Source of the DNA: Lingula anatina
Lineage: Eukaryota > Brachiopoda > Lingulata > Lingulida > Lingulidae
Reading direction: 5' to 3'
Length of the DNA stretch: 64,000 nt
Assembly (NCBI RefSeq): GCF_001039355.2
Contig: NW_019775746.1
Span: 134,947-198,946, forward strand
How positions within the stretch are numbered: position 1 is the stretch's first letter; every line of letters begins with the position of its first letter. The notes beneath the pieces are model-generated. The model worked only from the letters and a program-made list of their open reading frames with translations, made no database searches and was not told the DNA's origin. A program made the position numbers and the translations under genes. This document shows positions 37,786 to 47,179 of the stretch, one piece after another.

Positions 37786-39488
37786 TTGCAGTCTGCTTAC
37801 AAAATGCCAAGGAATATTCAGTTAGTAATGACAGTTGGACCAGTCATATGGGAGAGCCATTATCATGTCATTTGACAAAGTACTGATACTGATTTTCTCT
37901 GAAGAAATTTTGCTATTTGACAAACACCTTATTAGTAGTGTTTTAAGACATATGTATCTACTTTAATGTAATTGCTTTAACTTGTTTGAATTTATTGAGT
38001 ATTAAAGCCAAAGGTTGGTGGTTCCTTACCTCCAGGTTCTTGCTGTGCTTTCTTCTTATCACTGACTAACCTGAGCAACTTGGTGGCCATCCTGTAACAA
38101 TGGACCATAAAATAGTACTTTCTTCAATTTTAAAACATGCAATGACTATGTTATTGTATGCTTTTAGAAATAAACTTACAAATTATCATCTCACATCCTG
38201 GTTGCATTTCAAGGTTACCCAGGGCTGTGCCTTATGTCTTGTTTTTAAAGAGTTGGCTTATTGATGTTTCTTTTTTTAAGTACTACGATTATAAGATAAA
38301 ATTTAATTTTCCCCAAAACTCATCATTCTTTGAACTGTTAGCTTTTTTCCATTGATAATTTTTTGTGTTTCAAATAACTTATATGATACATTTTCTTCTA
38401 TTGAGGGATTATTTTTGATTTTCCATCTATCATATTTTAATAGTTAAGATTACTATATCCTTTTACCTTTTTATCTTGTCTTCTTGTTTCCTTGCATGTT
38501 TCTTGAGCAGTAAGTTCTCCTCATACATCCTAAGATATTTGTCCTCTAACTCCTCTTTGCTCCATCTCGCCACCATCCTCCTCTGCTGGGCAGAACGCTG
38601 GGCCACAGCATCTGCCAGGAACAAAGATATGGTCATTTCACATGAAATTTTAACAGTCAAGTTTGATTTTTTTTACAGGTCCAAAATCTGTGCAATCTTT
38701 GAACTAGAAAAAAATGTGGTTTCACAAAAGTTTTGGATCTAACTATCTAAATTTGAACAAAAACTAATTTTTTTCACAATTCCTTAACTAGTACATGTTT
38801 ACAATAGCCGTAAAAGGTGGTTCTAAAGTTCCAAAAATTGAGTTGGTTTCATGTATGGAAGTATGTTTTTGCTAGATCAAAAACTAATAAACCTTTTAAA
38901 AGGTGAAATATTGGTGTACTTGTAAGACAAAGTACTAAGTATGGAGTTAGAAATTTGTGAGATACCCTATCCAAGGACTTACTAATTTCAGGGTGTAACT
39001 AAATAATAACCTTTAATACAAAAACTTTTTGAGTGAGAATTGGAATGAAGCAATCTTAAGATGTTTTTATTGGTTTGTTTATTTAATAGTGCTCTTTCCT
39101 TAGCTGCAGTCCTAATACAATAGTTAATATTTTATACATAAAAGAACAATTTCAGGTAAATACAGTGTACATAAATAGATCTGAATTTTCAAAATACAAT
39201 TTTCAAAAAGAAATCCGAATATGTAGTAATTTTTTCTTATAATGTCTGATATGTCTCATGCTCAACTGCCTGTTAAAAAGCAGGCTGAATTTTGAATGAG
39301 GCAAAAAAAAAAAAAAAATTAAAATGTTAAAAAATGCTGGTTTTAATCCATTTTTAAAAATCAAGGTGGCAACAGAGCGTGATGGGACCTAAAAGTATCT
39401 TACCTCCATCTTCCAGTCTGGCCCCGGCAGCAGTCTTGGGTTGGAGTCTGGGCTCTTTACTGGGGATCCAATCGCCGTCATCTGCCAT
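16744..39488 (-). CDS. RPGRIP1L: RPGRIP1L (fantom / NPHP8) ortholog, complete coding region, 38 coding exons
   Basis: Coding exons in transcript order: 39404-39488, 38467-38611, 38030-38091, 37508-37605, 37235-37315, 36610-36683, 36158-36232, 35602-35745, 35278-35383, 34610-34830, 33980-34119, 33192-33298, 32645-32765, 32076-32194, 31553-31654, 31164-31244, 30683-30757, 29016-29131, 28392-28461, 27837-27966, 27359-27453, 26953-27112, 26366-26520, 25828-25953, 25225-25317, 24746-24967, 24126-24411, 23230-23310, 22760-22918, 22073-22174, 21476-21529, 20357-20448, 19991-20066, 19550-19695, 19183-19375, 17839-17923, 17222-17355, 16744-16847. They sum to 4515 nt, all phases agree, and all borders are GT-AG; exon 27 has the weakest acceptor. 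The product is about 1504 residues, against about 1315 in human. Diagnostic matches to the family include [56 protein letters not shown] and [15 protein letters not shown]. In this family the protein builds the ciliary transition zone, binding nephrocystin-4 and RPGR-type partners. The start ATG (MADDGDWIP) follows TGTCCAGT, a good acceptor, so a non-coding first exon is likely. RPGRIP1 is the less likely identity, because the last C2 domain and the coiled coil match the L paralog or an unduplicated ancestor. Confidence 0.95.
17372..17403. repeat. (AT)n microsatellite in the acceptor region of RPGRIP1L exon 37
   Basis: About 15 AT units lie roughly 16 bp upstream (in transcript sense) of the exon 37 acceptor, after a T-run on the minus strand. 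Confidence 0.9.
17962..18173. mobile_element. 212-bp MITE-like inverted-repeat element in an RPGRIP1L intron
   Basis: The ends are TTCCCACAGATTTAGATCGA and its imperfect reverse complement (ending CTGTGGGAA at 18173). Inner stretches also pair: TTGCTGTCAGCTT near 18023-18035 with AAGCTGACAGCAA at 18111-18123. The arms are therefore about 75 bp long around a short middle with no gene. This is typical of a non-autonomous DNA transposon. No clear target-site duplication. It lies 38 bp from exon 36 on its acceptor side. Confidence 0.75.
18390..18413. repeat. Poly(T) run
   Basis: An uninterrupted run of about 23 T in the large intron between exons 35 and 36. It reads as poly(A) on the minus strand and could be the tail of an old retroelement, but no element body is recognised beside it. 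Confidence 0.8.
19550..24967 (-). other. RPGRIP1L: RPGRIP1L exons 26-34: proline-rich and acidic linker
   Basis: Encodes about residues 928-1333: a Pro/Ala segment, a [17 protein letters not shown] proline run, then repeated Glu/Asp runs ([37 protein letters not shown]). This linker is longer than in human and explains most of the extra length. Exons 28-31 (81, 159, 102 and 54 nt) are each flanked by phase-1 introns on both sides, so any of them can be skipped without breaking the frame. A further possible 21-nt phase 1-1 micro-exon lies at 20860-20880 (AAEKGKS), with a weak donor; it is not counted in the model. Confidence 0.8.
20279..20316. repeat. (AT)n microsatellite in RPGRIP1L intron
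   Basis: About 18 AT units just downstream (in transcript sense) of the exon 32 donor. Confidence 0.95.
25021..25205. repeat. Degenerate TGTAT/TACAGTAC low-complexity tract
   Basis: A mosaic of TACAGTACTGTA palindromes and TTGTATTGTAT repeats, with AGATGCATCACA appearing twice (near 25110 and 25149). It lies wholly in the intron between exons 25 and 26. The open frame through it is an artefact of the repeat. Confidence 0.8.
25391..25488. mobile_element. 98-bp MITE-like element beginning CCCAGCAGGCA
   Basis: The terminal inverted repeats are about 25 bp with two mismatches (left starts CCCAGCAGGCAAATGACATT at 25391; right ends GTCTGCTGGG at 25488). The centre repeats TTGATTCAACG and ACGTTGATTC, themselves inverted. 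No coding capacity, and no obvious target-site duplication. It lies in an RPGRIP1L intron between exons 24 and 25. Confidence 0.75.
27693..27826. repeat. Compound (CA)n microsatellite beside RPGRIP1L exon 20
   Basis: Two CA runs (27693-27737 and about 27776-27826) separated by about 40 bp. In transcript sense these are TG repeats starting about 10 bp downstream of the exon 20 donor. Confidence 0.95.
30192..30243. promoter_or_regulatory. Two CArG boxes CCAAATATGG in an RPGRIP1L intron
   Basis: CCAAATATGG occurs exactly at 30192-30201 and 30234-30243, 42 bp apart. Both fit the SRF consensus CC(A/T)6GG and share the flank TTCCAAATATGGA. The surrounding 30000-30330 stretch is richer in GC and CpG than other introns of the gene and may be an inserted element or an internal enhancer. 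Confidence 0.35.
34448..34537. repeat. 45-bp tandem duplication in an intron
   Basis: Two near-identical units beginning GCAAGACAATATTCAACTTA at 34448 and 34493, with a few differences near the 3' side. It lies between RPGRIP1L exons 10 and 11. No coding sense. Confidence 0.85.
37733..37783. repeat. (TA)n microsatellite in RPGRIP1L intron
   Basis: About 25 TA units between exons 3 and 4; the longest perfect dinucleotide run inside the gene. Confidence 0.95.
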
Positions 39489-39599
39489 ACTGGACACTTG
39501 ATATGAGCTTTGTAAGTGCTTTTTGTTTACTTTATCTCTTCATCCTTTGCTAGTGACATCATTGCACAGGGGAAAATAAGTTCCTGAGAGAGTTTAAAC

Positions 39600-39600
39600 A

Positions 39601-39645
<45 letters not shown>
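39600..39645. repeat. (AAT)n microsatellite upstream of the RPGRIP1L start codon
   Basis: About 15 AAT units, in the probable first intron. Confidence 0.95.
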
Positions 39646-40043
39646 GTCAAATATTTGGATACTTCTGTATACATGTTAGTTTTTTCTGGTACTTGTAGAA
39701 GTTATGCAGTATGCCCCAGCCCACCCCAACCCTCCTAAATTCTAAATTCAGCTACCAGTATGTGATGACTTAGATTAATGTTTCGGTTATTCAGACAATA
39801 AAGACAATTATTATAATCATATTCACTGATCTGCCATAAGCTGAAATAACCCATCTCCAAAGGCTATGGAAATATGAAACTTACCCCCCCCCCTCCCCCT
39901 CCCCCCACCATCCCAACTGTTATCACAAATCCACCGACCCCCCTCCCCCAAAAAACTTAATTTTTCGATATTAAATTTACATTTCTACTACATGATGATC
40001 TAAAATTATTACCAGTATGATCAATTTATGCTATATTACTTAC

Positions 40044-40150
40044 CATTTTGCATTTCATCTGCATTTAACTCCATAAATTAAGCAAGAACAGTAAAATTGT
40101 TTTTCCAAAGAACATTTTCTTTCAAAAATTTAGAACAGCCGGAAGTTTAC
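40044..40150 (-). other. RPGRIP1L: Probable non-coding first exon of RPGRIP1L (5' UTR)
   Basis: On the minus strand a strong donor, GTAAGT, abuts 40044 (ATG|GTAAGTAA). An acceptor, GTGTCCAG, lies one base before the start codon region at 39489. Splicing these would join a first exon starting near the promoter motifs to the coding start. The exon carries several upstream ATGs, none in frame with the main start after this splice. The exact 5' end is not visible. Confidence 0.4.
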
Positions 40151-40173
40151 ATTCCCACAATGCAATAGTGACG
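40139..40173 (-). promoter_or_regulatory. Probable RPGRIP1L core promoter: ETS, ZNF143-like and CRE-like sites
   Basis: Within 35 bp: CCGGAAGT (40139-40146, an exact ETS/GABP core), TTCCCACAATGC (40152-40163, close to the ZNF143/Staf core TTCCCA-AATGC) and TGACG (40169-40173, CRE half-site). This combination is typical of TATA-less housekeeping promoters. It lies about 0.65 kb upstream of the start codon, next to the likely first exon. Whether transcription starts here is inferred. Confidence 0.45.
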
Positions 40174-40231
40174 CTATAGAAAAGACTAGCATCGGCTTTA
40201 TCTCTGCTGAGCCCAAGAAAAGCTTACGCCG

Positions 40232-40262
<31 letters not shown>
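40232..40262. repeat. (ATT)n microsatellite
   Basis: About ten ATT units just upstream of the proposed RPGRIP1L promoter. Confidence 0.95.
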
Positions 40263-40263
<1 letters not shown>

Positions 40264-41606
40264 GAATCAGTGAAATTACTTCTATCAATTATGCTATTTT
40301 GCACCGAATTTTTTCCATTTTGTCCTTTTCTTTGAGTTCACCATTTCAGTAGAAACTGTTACTTTGTTGGTCAAAATTATATTTGCTTCCCTTTTCATCT
40401 ATTTTTGTTTGTTTATTTTTTGTTTGTTTGATAAAGCTTAATGATTATTGGTCTAGAAATAAAAATCAAGAACCTTTTTCAATGGGATAGGCAGGATGGA
40501 GCCGTTTTCCTATTCCCGTTACATGTATCCCATATTTCAGTCTCTCCCAACCAGAGGAGCCAGCTGCATATCTCATCACTGGTCTTTGTTTTTGTTTCAT
40601 TTCACATAACTCCGCGCACTTTCCGCCTTTCTCTTCCATTTTCCTCATTTCCCCTAGAAAATAACGCAAAGTCAAGAGGGCACTGCGCAATTATATGATA
40701 AAAGATATACGTCTTAACGCCGCATTTGTTGAACCAATAGAGGAGCTAATGATACCAATTTAGGCACCTTCAGTGCTGACAAAGCCAGTCTGTTTCATAT
40801 CCGGTTGCTACCCCTATCAACGCTTTTAAACTAAGTATTTGATTGTTTATCTTTTAAAAATTGTTTTAAGCATTGTTAAAACACTTTGTATTTGTGCTTT
40901 TTTCTATTAACGTTTTCGTATCAAGGTAGCTGTCATTTTCAGTTTTCCTTGTTATTCTGTCTCTTGCTTTTTACTGAGACTTTATTGTATTTGGTATAAC
41001 ATGTAAATCATGTAGCTGTTTTTCAAGTGAAACAGTCAGAATTCTGTAAATCAAAATATTTTAGTAATTTTAAAAACAAAGATGAAATGAGCTAATTCAG
41101 AGCTGATTTGACTGGGAGCTAGAAAAACGGGTACCGCGTCAGGTTTCTCTGCTCAGCTTGATGGGGTCGCAACTCATGTCAAAAGTTGAGAGTTGCGAAA
41201 ACAATCGCAAGCAAAGGGGTCATCATTTCTCCCTGTTATCTGCAAGCACGAGGAATCTGTGTATGAAAAGTCACGCAAAATAAATACCATTCTGTTTTGG
41301 ATAAGTTTCCAGAACCACAAAGTCCCACTGTAAACAATTCTCCGGTACCGCTCGGTTCCAGGGTTCGTTTTATAAGGAAAAGGGAAATTTGCTTGATATG
41401 AATTATGAGTTAGTCTCCAAAGGTTTTCCCCTCAAACAGACAGTGAGAAAGACGGAGAGAGTCTAATTTTAATCCGGCATCTTTTCCGAAAGCGATACAG
41501 GGGACCTCTGTTCAGGTATGTAAACTGTTGTCTGAACATATGTTAATTGTCATCAGGTCTGCTTCCACCCTAGCCAATTGATATTCAAACATGGGATGAG
41601 ACAAGC

Positions 41607-41715
41607 CAATGAAAACTGGACATGACTTCGGTTGTTTCACACGCGATCCTACAATCCAATGAAAAAAGGAAATAGTAGAGCTTGTTTAACGGGACATTGG
41701 GCACATCAATGAAAA
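41607..41715. promoter_or_regulatory. Three CAATGAAAA motifs spaced exactly 50 bp
   Basis: CAATGAAAA at 41607, 41657 and 41707, all on the plus strand. The first reads AGCCAATGA, an exact fit to the NF-Y box RRCCAATSR; the second (ATCCAATGA) is one base off; the third lacks the second C. A further GCCAAT lies at 41574-41579. The sequence between the motifs is not repeated, so this is not a simple tandem repeat. Position is about 1.5 kb upstream of the proposed promoter. Function inferred. Confidence 0.35.
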
Positions 41716-42282
41716 ATAGGTAATTTGGAATCGTTCCGAGGTTTGCAAACATTATCGGTTGCACAAAGGTTTAAGAAATATGGTGTTTTTTGTGTCTGCA
41801 TTTCGTTTTCATCACGTACGTCTCTTTTTTGTACATCCCAACATGCAATGGTATCGTCTTATTCTTTTACTTCTTAGATAAAAGAAATAGTCGCATAAAG
41901 ATCTTCCCATATTTAAATACTTTACAAGTATGGAATATTTGCAAATAATTATTCTTAAATGTTTACACAGTTTTGAAAAATTCACTTCAATTCAGATCAC
42001 TTAGTGTTTGAATAAACGGACGATTGAAATAAAATATGTCAAATATTTGCGAAATCTTTTAGGTTTATATGTTGTAATGATATAGAAACAAAATTACTGC
42101 ATAGATTCTCAAGATTAGATAAAGAAAAAACGATAGTCGCCCTGTTTACCCAAATGCTCCTACAATACACTTGACTACAGAGCATTAGAAATCCAAGTCT
42201 TGTAATATCAAAAATTTGATATTATATGACAAAATTAGCACTAAGAATATAAATCAATACTAATTGTTAATATGCATTGATA

Positions 42283-42328
<46 letters not shown>

Positions 42329-42450
42329 CATGACGGCAAATCATGTGTTAGTCAAAAACGGTATTGTTTTATGAGTTTTGTGGCGAAGGTGGATGTAAAT
42401 GTTTAACTTTCCCCCAAAAACATAAATAAACAAATAAAGAAAGAAAGAAA

Positions 42451-42481
<31 letters not shown>
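42283..42481. repeat. (AAT)n and (AAAT)n microsatellites
   Basis: About 15 AAT units at 42283-42327 and about seven AAAT units at 42452-42481, with unremarkable sequence between them. Confidence 0.9.
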
Positions 42482-45169
42482 CAAGATAGCAGGCCATGTA
42501 TGAAACTGAGACACAAAACCCACGGTGGCGCTTTGTTTTACATAATTCGCCGTCTGTTTCAGTTTCGAATTTAATTCAGCGCAGCGAAAGTGATTTCCGA
42601 TGCAGCTCTTGATAAAAGCAATCAAATCAACATCACTTACAGAACATCAAATCAGAATCTACAGCTCATCTTCAATGTCGAACTAATATGAAATTTCCAA
42701 ATGGAACAGGAACTTATTAGCCACGTATTCAATCTATAAAGTGACAGTTTGCCGATGGGAAATTGACGTTCTATCTTAGAGCATCAATATCAGGATAATA
42801 ATGGCTAAGACGCATTAGTCTCATCTTCCTGTGTCTTTTTGTCGTAAATTGACTGGAAAACTGAAAAGAACTTAAGAAGAACTCTTGGTTTTTTTCCGTC
42901 AGCGCGCGGTTTAACATCATGTTACGAGAGTGCGCTATTCTTTTTCGAAACTTCGGTCCGCTCTGTTTGGGTTAGTAAATCTAAACAAATCATGTAATGC
43001 TTTTTTAACATTGCTCATATGTGAGGACCGGGAAATTTAGCTGTCTGATGTTTTCTCAAACGAGTAACCATTATCATAAAGTCTTCTGCCCTCTATTCCA
43101 TTCTCTATTCCATTTTCCAAAGAATAGAACGCAGAACAAAACGTGATGTACATTTTTGTTGTTTTCCAGTCTTGTAGAGTCGGTTTCAATCAAGCCTTCA
43201 ACTTATATATTGTCACATATTGCAATTGCAAAATGAATGTTCCATATTATTTTGTCAAGCTCTTTGAATCTTACGTATTTTTTCTTACATCAAACAACTT
43301 AGATTTTTCTCTTTTTCTTCTTCTTCTTACGCACAGTCACCGCAAAATTCATTTACTTTTCATTTATTTACAGTCGGAAGACTGGCTTGATTAAATAGGG
43401 ACCCTTTTTGATAAAATTTGAATGATCATTTTGATCATTTCCTTTCTTTGTTAATTCAACGAGACAATGTAACATAAGAATACCCTGGAAAAAAGAATGT
43501 AAACGAAGATGATGAAACAAAAAATAGTAACTGAAATGATATCCCGAAGGCGAAGGACGTGAAAATATAGGTTATGAAATAAAAAGGAAGTGACAAAGAC
43601 ATTTGTTATTTGGTTTAATATACCCAAAGGAAAAGACATTTCAGATTTCTCCTTCAATCTAGGTTACTTGTACTACATAAGGCGACAGTTAAGGAGGCAA
43701 TGGACGTTTTTTGTTTTTTTGTTTTTGTCTTCTAAAGACGCTTACCTGAAGCTTACAATTTCTTGTATCTAGTAATCAGGAGGATTACAACGACAATCGT
43801 AACCCTTTATCTGACATTCGTTTACATATTCATTTCAGGTCTTTCTGTTCATGTATGGTTGTCTCTCTTCTTGTGGAAGAAGGACCGCTAATGGCAAAAG
43901 CCTTCACGACCGGTCGTTAGGACCACATCTCGTACTACTAAATAAAAAAGACATAAGGGGACATGTTTTAGCAAATAAAGAGGGTTTTGTGATCAGTTGC
44001 CATTGTTTGACTAAAATATGCCATATTTTGACATCTTTAACCTCTTTAGCTGTAAATAAAAATAATAAAAAAATCCAAATACCAATGATGTAGTATCGCC
44101 GAAATGCAAAATATGATCTGGAAAACGGACATTGTTTTAATTTTTCATTAAAATAGTCGACACGAAACATGAAGGTAAAATTAAATAAGGCTCGATTGAA
44201 AAAATCTGTTTTATGAGTATTCAAAGCCGTTTAAAATAAGCTCTCAGAATTATATTCATAAATTTAGGATGACAATTTGAAAATTAACACTAAGAAAATG
44301 ATGACCAAATTTGCAGATTGCGCAAAATCAAATAAGCTTGAAAACCTTAAGGTGATTGAAACTATAAGCTGCAGTCAAACTATGTTTGAACGCATTTTTG
44401 CGTTCGACGAAGTGTTCATTTAAACCATATTGTCTTCTTTTTTGATTATATATTTTTTCTAACGCACTATACTATAAAAACATTAGTACTAATACCACGC
44501 CTTTGGCCACCAAGTGGCATTATTTTAAAGCCATCATTACCCGAAGAGTGTTTTCTTCAGCCGGGTCAAAATAATATCCTCCAACTTTTTCCGCCTGACT
44601 TTCTAATAACAGAGAGAGGAAGCGCAAGGATGGAAAAGAGATAAAAGAGAAACAGATTGTCACAACCCATTAGGCCTTTCTGAAAGTCAATATCCGATCT
44701 GATTTTTAAAGATCATCTCACCGAACGCTTGATTAACTGACTAAATGTCATTTTGTTTTCTGATATGATATTAGAAAAAAATGGTGATCTGACAAACGGT
44801 GGGATATTTTTCTCCGTAGTCGGAGACTTAAGCTTGTAAACAAAACGGGTTGGCTTGTAAAATTTTGTGCCCAGATTTAGTGATTTGTCTTCATAACGAA
44901 GGTCACACAAAGAAACTTTTATCTCGGGAAACAGTTCCAAAGCAGTCATGTCGTGCTGTAGGAATATTGTCACTGCCCTTTTTTATCGCCAATCTACGTC
45001 AAGATGTTAATGTCTGAAGGACAAAATGTCCATATGAAGACTTACATGTATAAAGAGAGTAGAAAGATAGATTTTTGATAGCTACAAGGCAAAAATAGTA
45101 AAGGCAACAGCAAAGTATATCGTAAGAGAAAACTCGGATCTATTGCGCAGTATAAACGCTCTGAAGCTG

Positions 45170-45600
45170 ATTGCCTTTGCCTGCCCCTAACTGTACACAT
45201 TTAAGCAAAAGCGCGCGAGCGATCGTTTGCGTGTGTGCGCAATGACGTGTTCACGCGATTCGTGACACCCCCCCCCCCCCCTTACGACCGTGCATCGCTT
45301 TGGCCAAGTCTTTCACTTCAGCTTAAAACTGGCGTGCGCGTTCCCACTCAAGTGCAAGATTTCAAGCGCGAACAAGCTTTCAATGACAAACGATTATTAG
45401 GCTTTATCAGGAAGTCAGATCTTTTCTTCTCGGGATGCGAATCAGAAGATAAAAAGGAGGCCTTCATCTAAGTTAGCGCGATCCCAGCGATAGGAAGAAA
45501 GAGATTTTAGTTCTAAGAGGTATCGGGTATCCAGAGCTCTTCCTCGCGTCACTCCGAATCAACGCCCCTTCGATTTTTCTTGCCCACTCGGAAGGATGTT
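45170..45600. other. CpG-richer patch in the intergenic desert
   Basis: Contains AAGCGCGCGAGCGATCG, GTGCGCAATGACGTGT (with the CRE-like TGACGT), GGCGTGCGCG and a run of 14 C at 45269-45282. The surrounding DNA has few CpGs. A 78-residue open frame (45235-45471) crosses the patch but has no recognisable domain. Could be an unmethylated regulatory element. Confidence 0.35.
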
Positions 45601-46976
45601 TAATCTACATTTGACAGATTAAAAGCTTAATGCACACTGAAAATTACCATAAGTAAATTTCGTTTATTGTGTAATTGTGCTTTAATTATGCTGCTGCGAA
45701 AATTGATAGAAATTCTATCTTGTTTATCCATCAACCCGTTTAAGAAGGGAACATGATCGACAACGGCGACAAGGCCACCACAGCAGCTCGTATTGCTAGG
45801 GACTCGGAGGTTAGAAGCGTTTGGGGTGCTGTTGTATATTGTCGATTAACTAAGCCTCTGAATAACCTGTGCGTTCATTTATTCATCTTTTACATGATTT
45901 GAATGAAACATTTTTATCATACGATGTCTGTGCAAAAGGTACTATTAATTACAGTGAGGATAACGAGATTGAAAAGATACTGTTCATGTGAACGGGTGAA
46001 TAAATTAACAGAAAGATTTTACAAAGGATTTTTTTCAGTTAAAAATATAAAAGCACTGGTATACGGTGACTGAAATTTGAAATCTTGCACAGTTGCATCC
46101 CTCGGGTAGTAAATTTGTTTAAAAAAGGAAATGAATGGCGTTTCTTACACCTCTCTCTCTCTCATCACGAATATAACACGAGAAGGTATATCAGCTTCAT
46201 TATCATCGACAGTATCTATCTTTAAATAATTTTGATAAAAATTAGCTACTTCACATACACGAAGAAAAGAGAGAAGCGAGCGCGCTTTATTCTGTTTACG
46301 ACGGAATCAAAGTTCGGAGCCTCCTAATTTTTGCCAAAGAATAAAACTGTTTCTTTCTTTCTTTCTCTCTCTATCCTTTCATTTTTCACCCCGTACATCA
46401 ACCCTCTTCATACTTCATTAAAAATTGCAACACGACTAACAACACTTAAAAGGCAATAATTGTGATTGCGGTTCATTTGTTCGACAGAGTAATAAAAGGA
46501 AAATGGCTTATAAATGCCTTGATATTAAGTACTCATTTAGCCTTGTGCCGACGCAAGAAATCGTTTTTGCATCTGCCATATCGACTTGTAAAGCCTGAAC
46601 CGTTTCCCATGTTTCTGCCGGTTTGGATTGGGTCACTACACGACGTTGGCGTCGAGGCAACATCTCTCCATGCCAGCTTGAATTTCTTGAGTCTACACAA
46701 CTAGTTTTGTCAATAATTCTGTTTTCAAACATTTCACATACTCAATGAAACGTGTTGTTAATGCCATTTATAGTTATATACAGGCGGATCGTACATTTTC
46801 TAAGTCGGGTAACATCGGTTTAACATCGGTTTTCTTCACATACTCCATACTGTTACATATAGATTTATCTCACAAAGCCGGGTACATTACCAGGAAAATA
46901 CCCGCTACCTAGGGCGGTGTACTTTGTTTCTGCATAGATTTCTGGTACTTGTCTTCTCATCGGATGAAAGCGAGAG
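45601..46976. other. Intergenic DNA, nothing recognised
   Basis: AT-rich with pyrimidine tracts near 46150-46165 and 46345-46375. No frame with a recognisable product and no repeat of note. Confidence 0.5.
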
Positions 46977-47009
46977 AGAAAGAGAGAGCGGCGGAGAGAG
47001 AGGGAGAAA

Positions 47010-47078
<69 letters not shown>

Positions 47079-47100
47079 AAAAGAGAGGGAGAGGGAAAAA

Positions 47101-47176
<76 letters not shown>
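46977..47176. repeat. Compound (GA)n/(GT)n microsatellite duplicated with a 91-bp period
   Basis: GGGAGAAATAGTGTG at about 47003 and GGGAAAAATAGTGTG at about 47094 begin two successive blocks of (GT)n then (GA)n. The compound tract was therefore duplicated as a unit rather than grown only by slippage. The Ser-Leu and Thr-His open frames through it are spurious. Confidence 0.9.

Positions 47177-47179
<3 letters not shown>

Larger units (their letters stand above)
31164..39488 (-). other. RPGRIP1L: RPGRIP1L exons 1-16: N-terminal coiled coil
   Basis: These exons encode about residues 1-587, dense in Leu, Glu, Lys and Gln with heptad-like spacing (for example [18 protein letters not shown] and [11 protein letters not shown]). 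The conserved start of the coiled coil is [20 protein letters not shown] in exon 2. The block ends with [17 protein letters not shown], which leads into the first C2 domain. Introns are about 0.2-0.9 kb and carry a (TA)n run (37733-37783), an A-run (34980-35004) and a 45-bp tandem repeat (34448-34537). Confidence 0.9.
40263..45169. other. Upstream intergenic DNA, no gene recognised
   Basis: All open frames here are short, lack splice-compatible neighbours and show no recognisable domain. Notable items: a perfect 9-bp stem (TCGCAACTC 41167-41175 / GAGTTGCGA 41190-41198); the three CAATGAAAA sites; an (AAT)n run at 42283-42327 and an (AAAT)n run near 42452-42481; and a GAACGC/GCGTTC stem at 44388-44405. 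Confidence 0.55.

Noticed and set aside
40800-40825. GGTTGCTACCCCTATCAAC as an X-box
   Set aside because: Only one half-site matches; the spacing and second half do not fit the RFX pattern.
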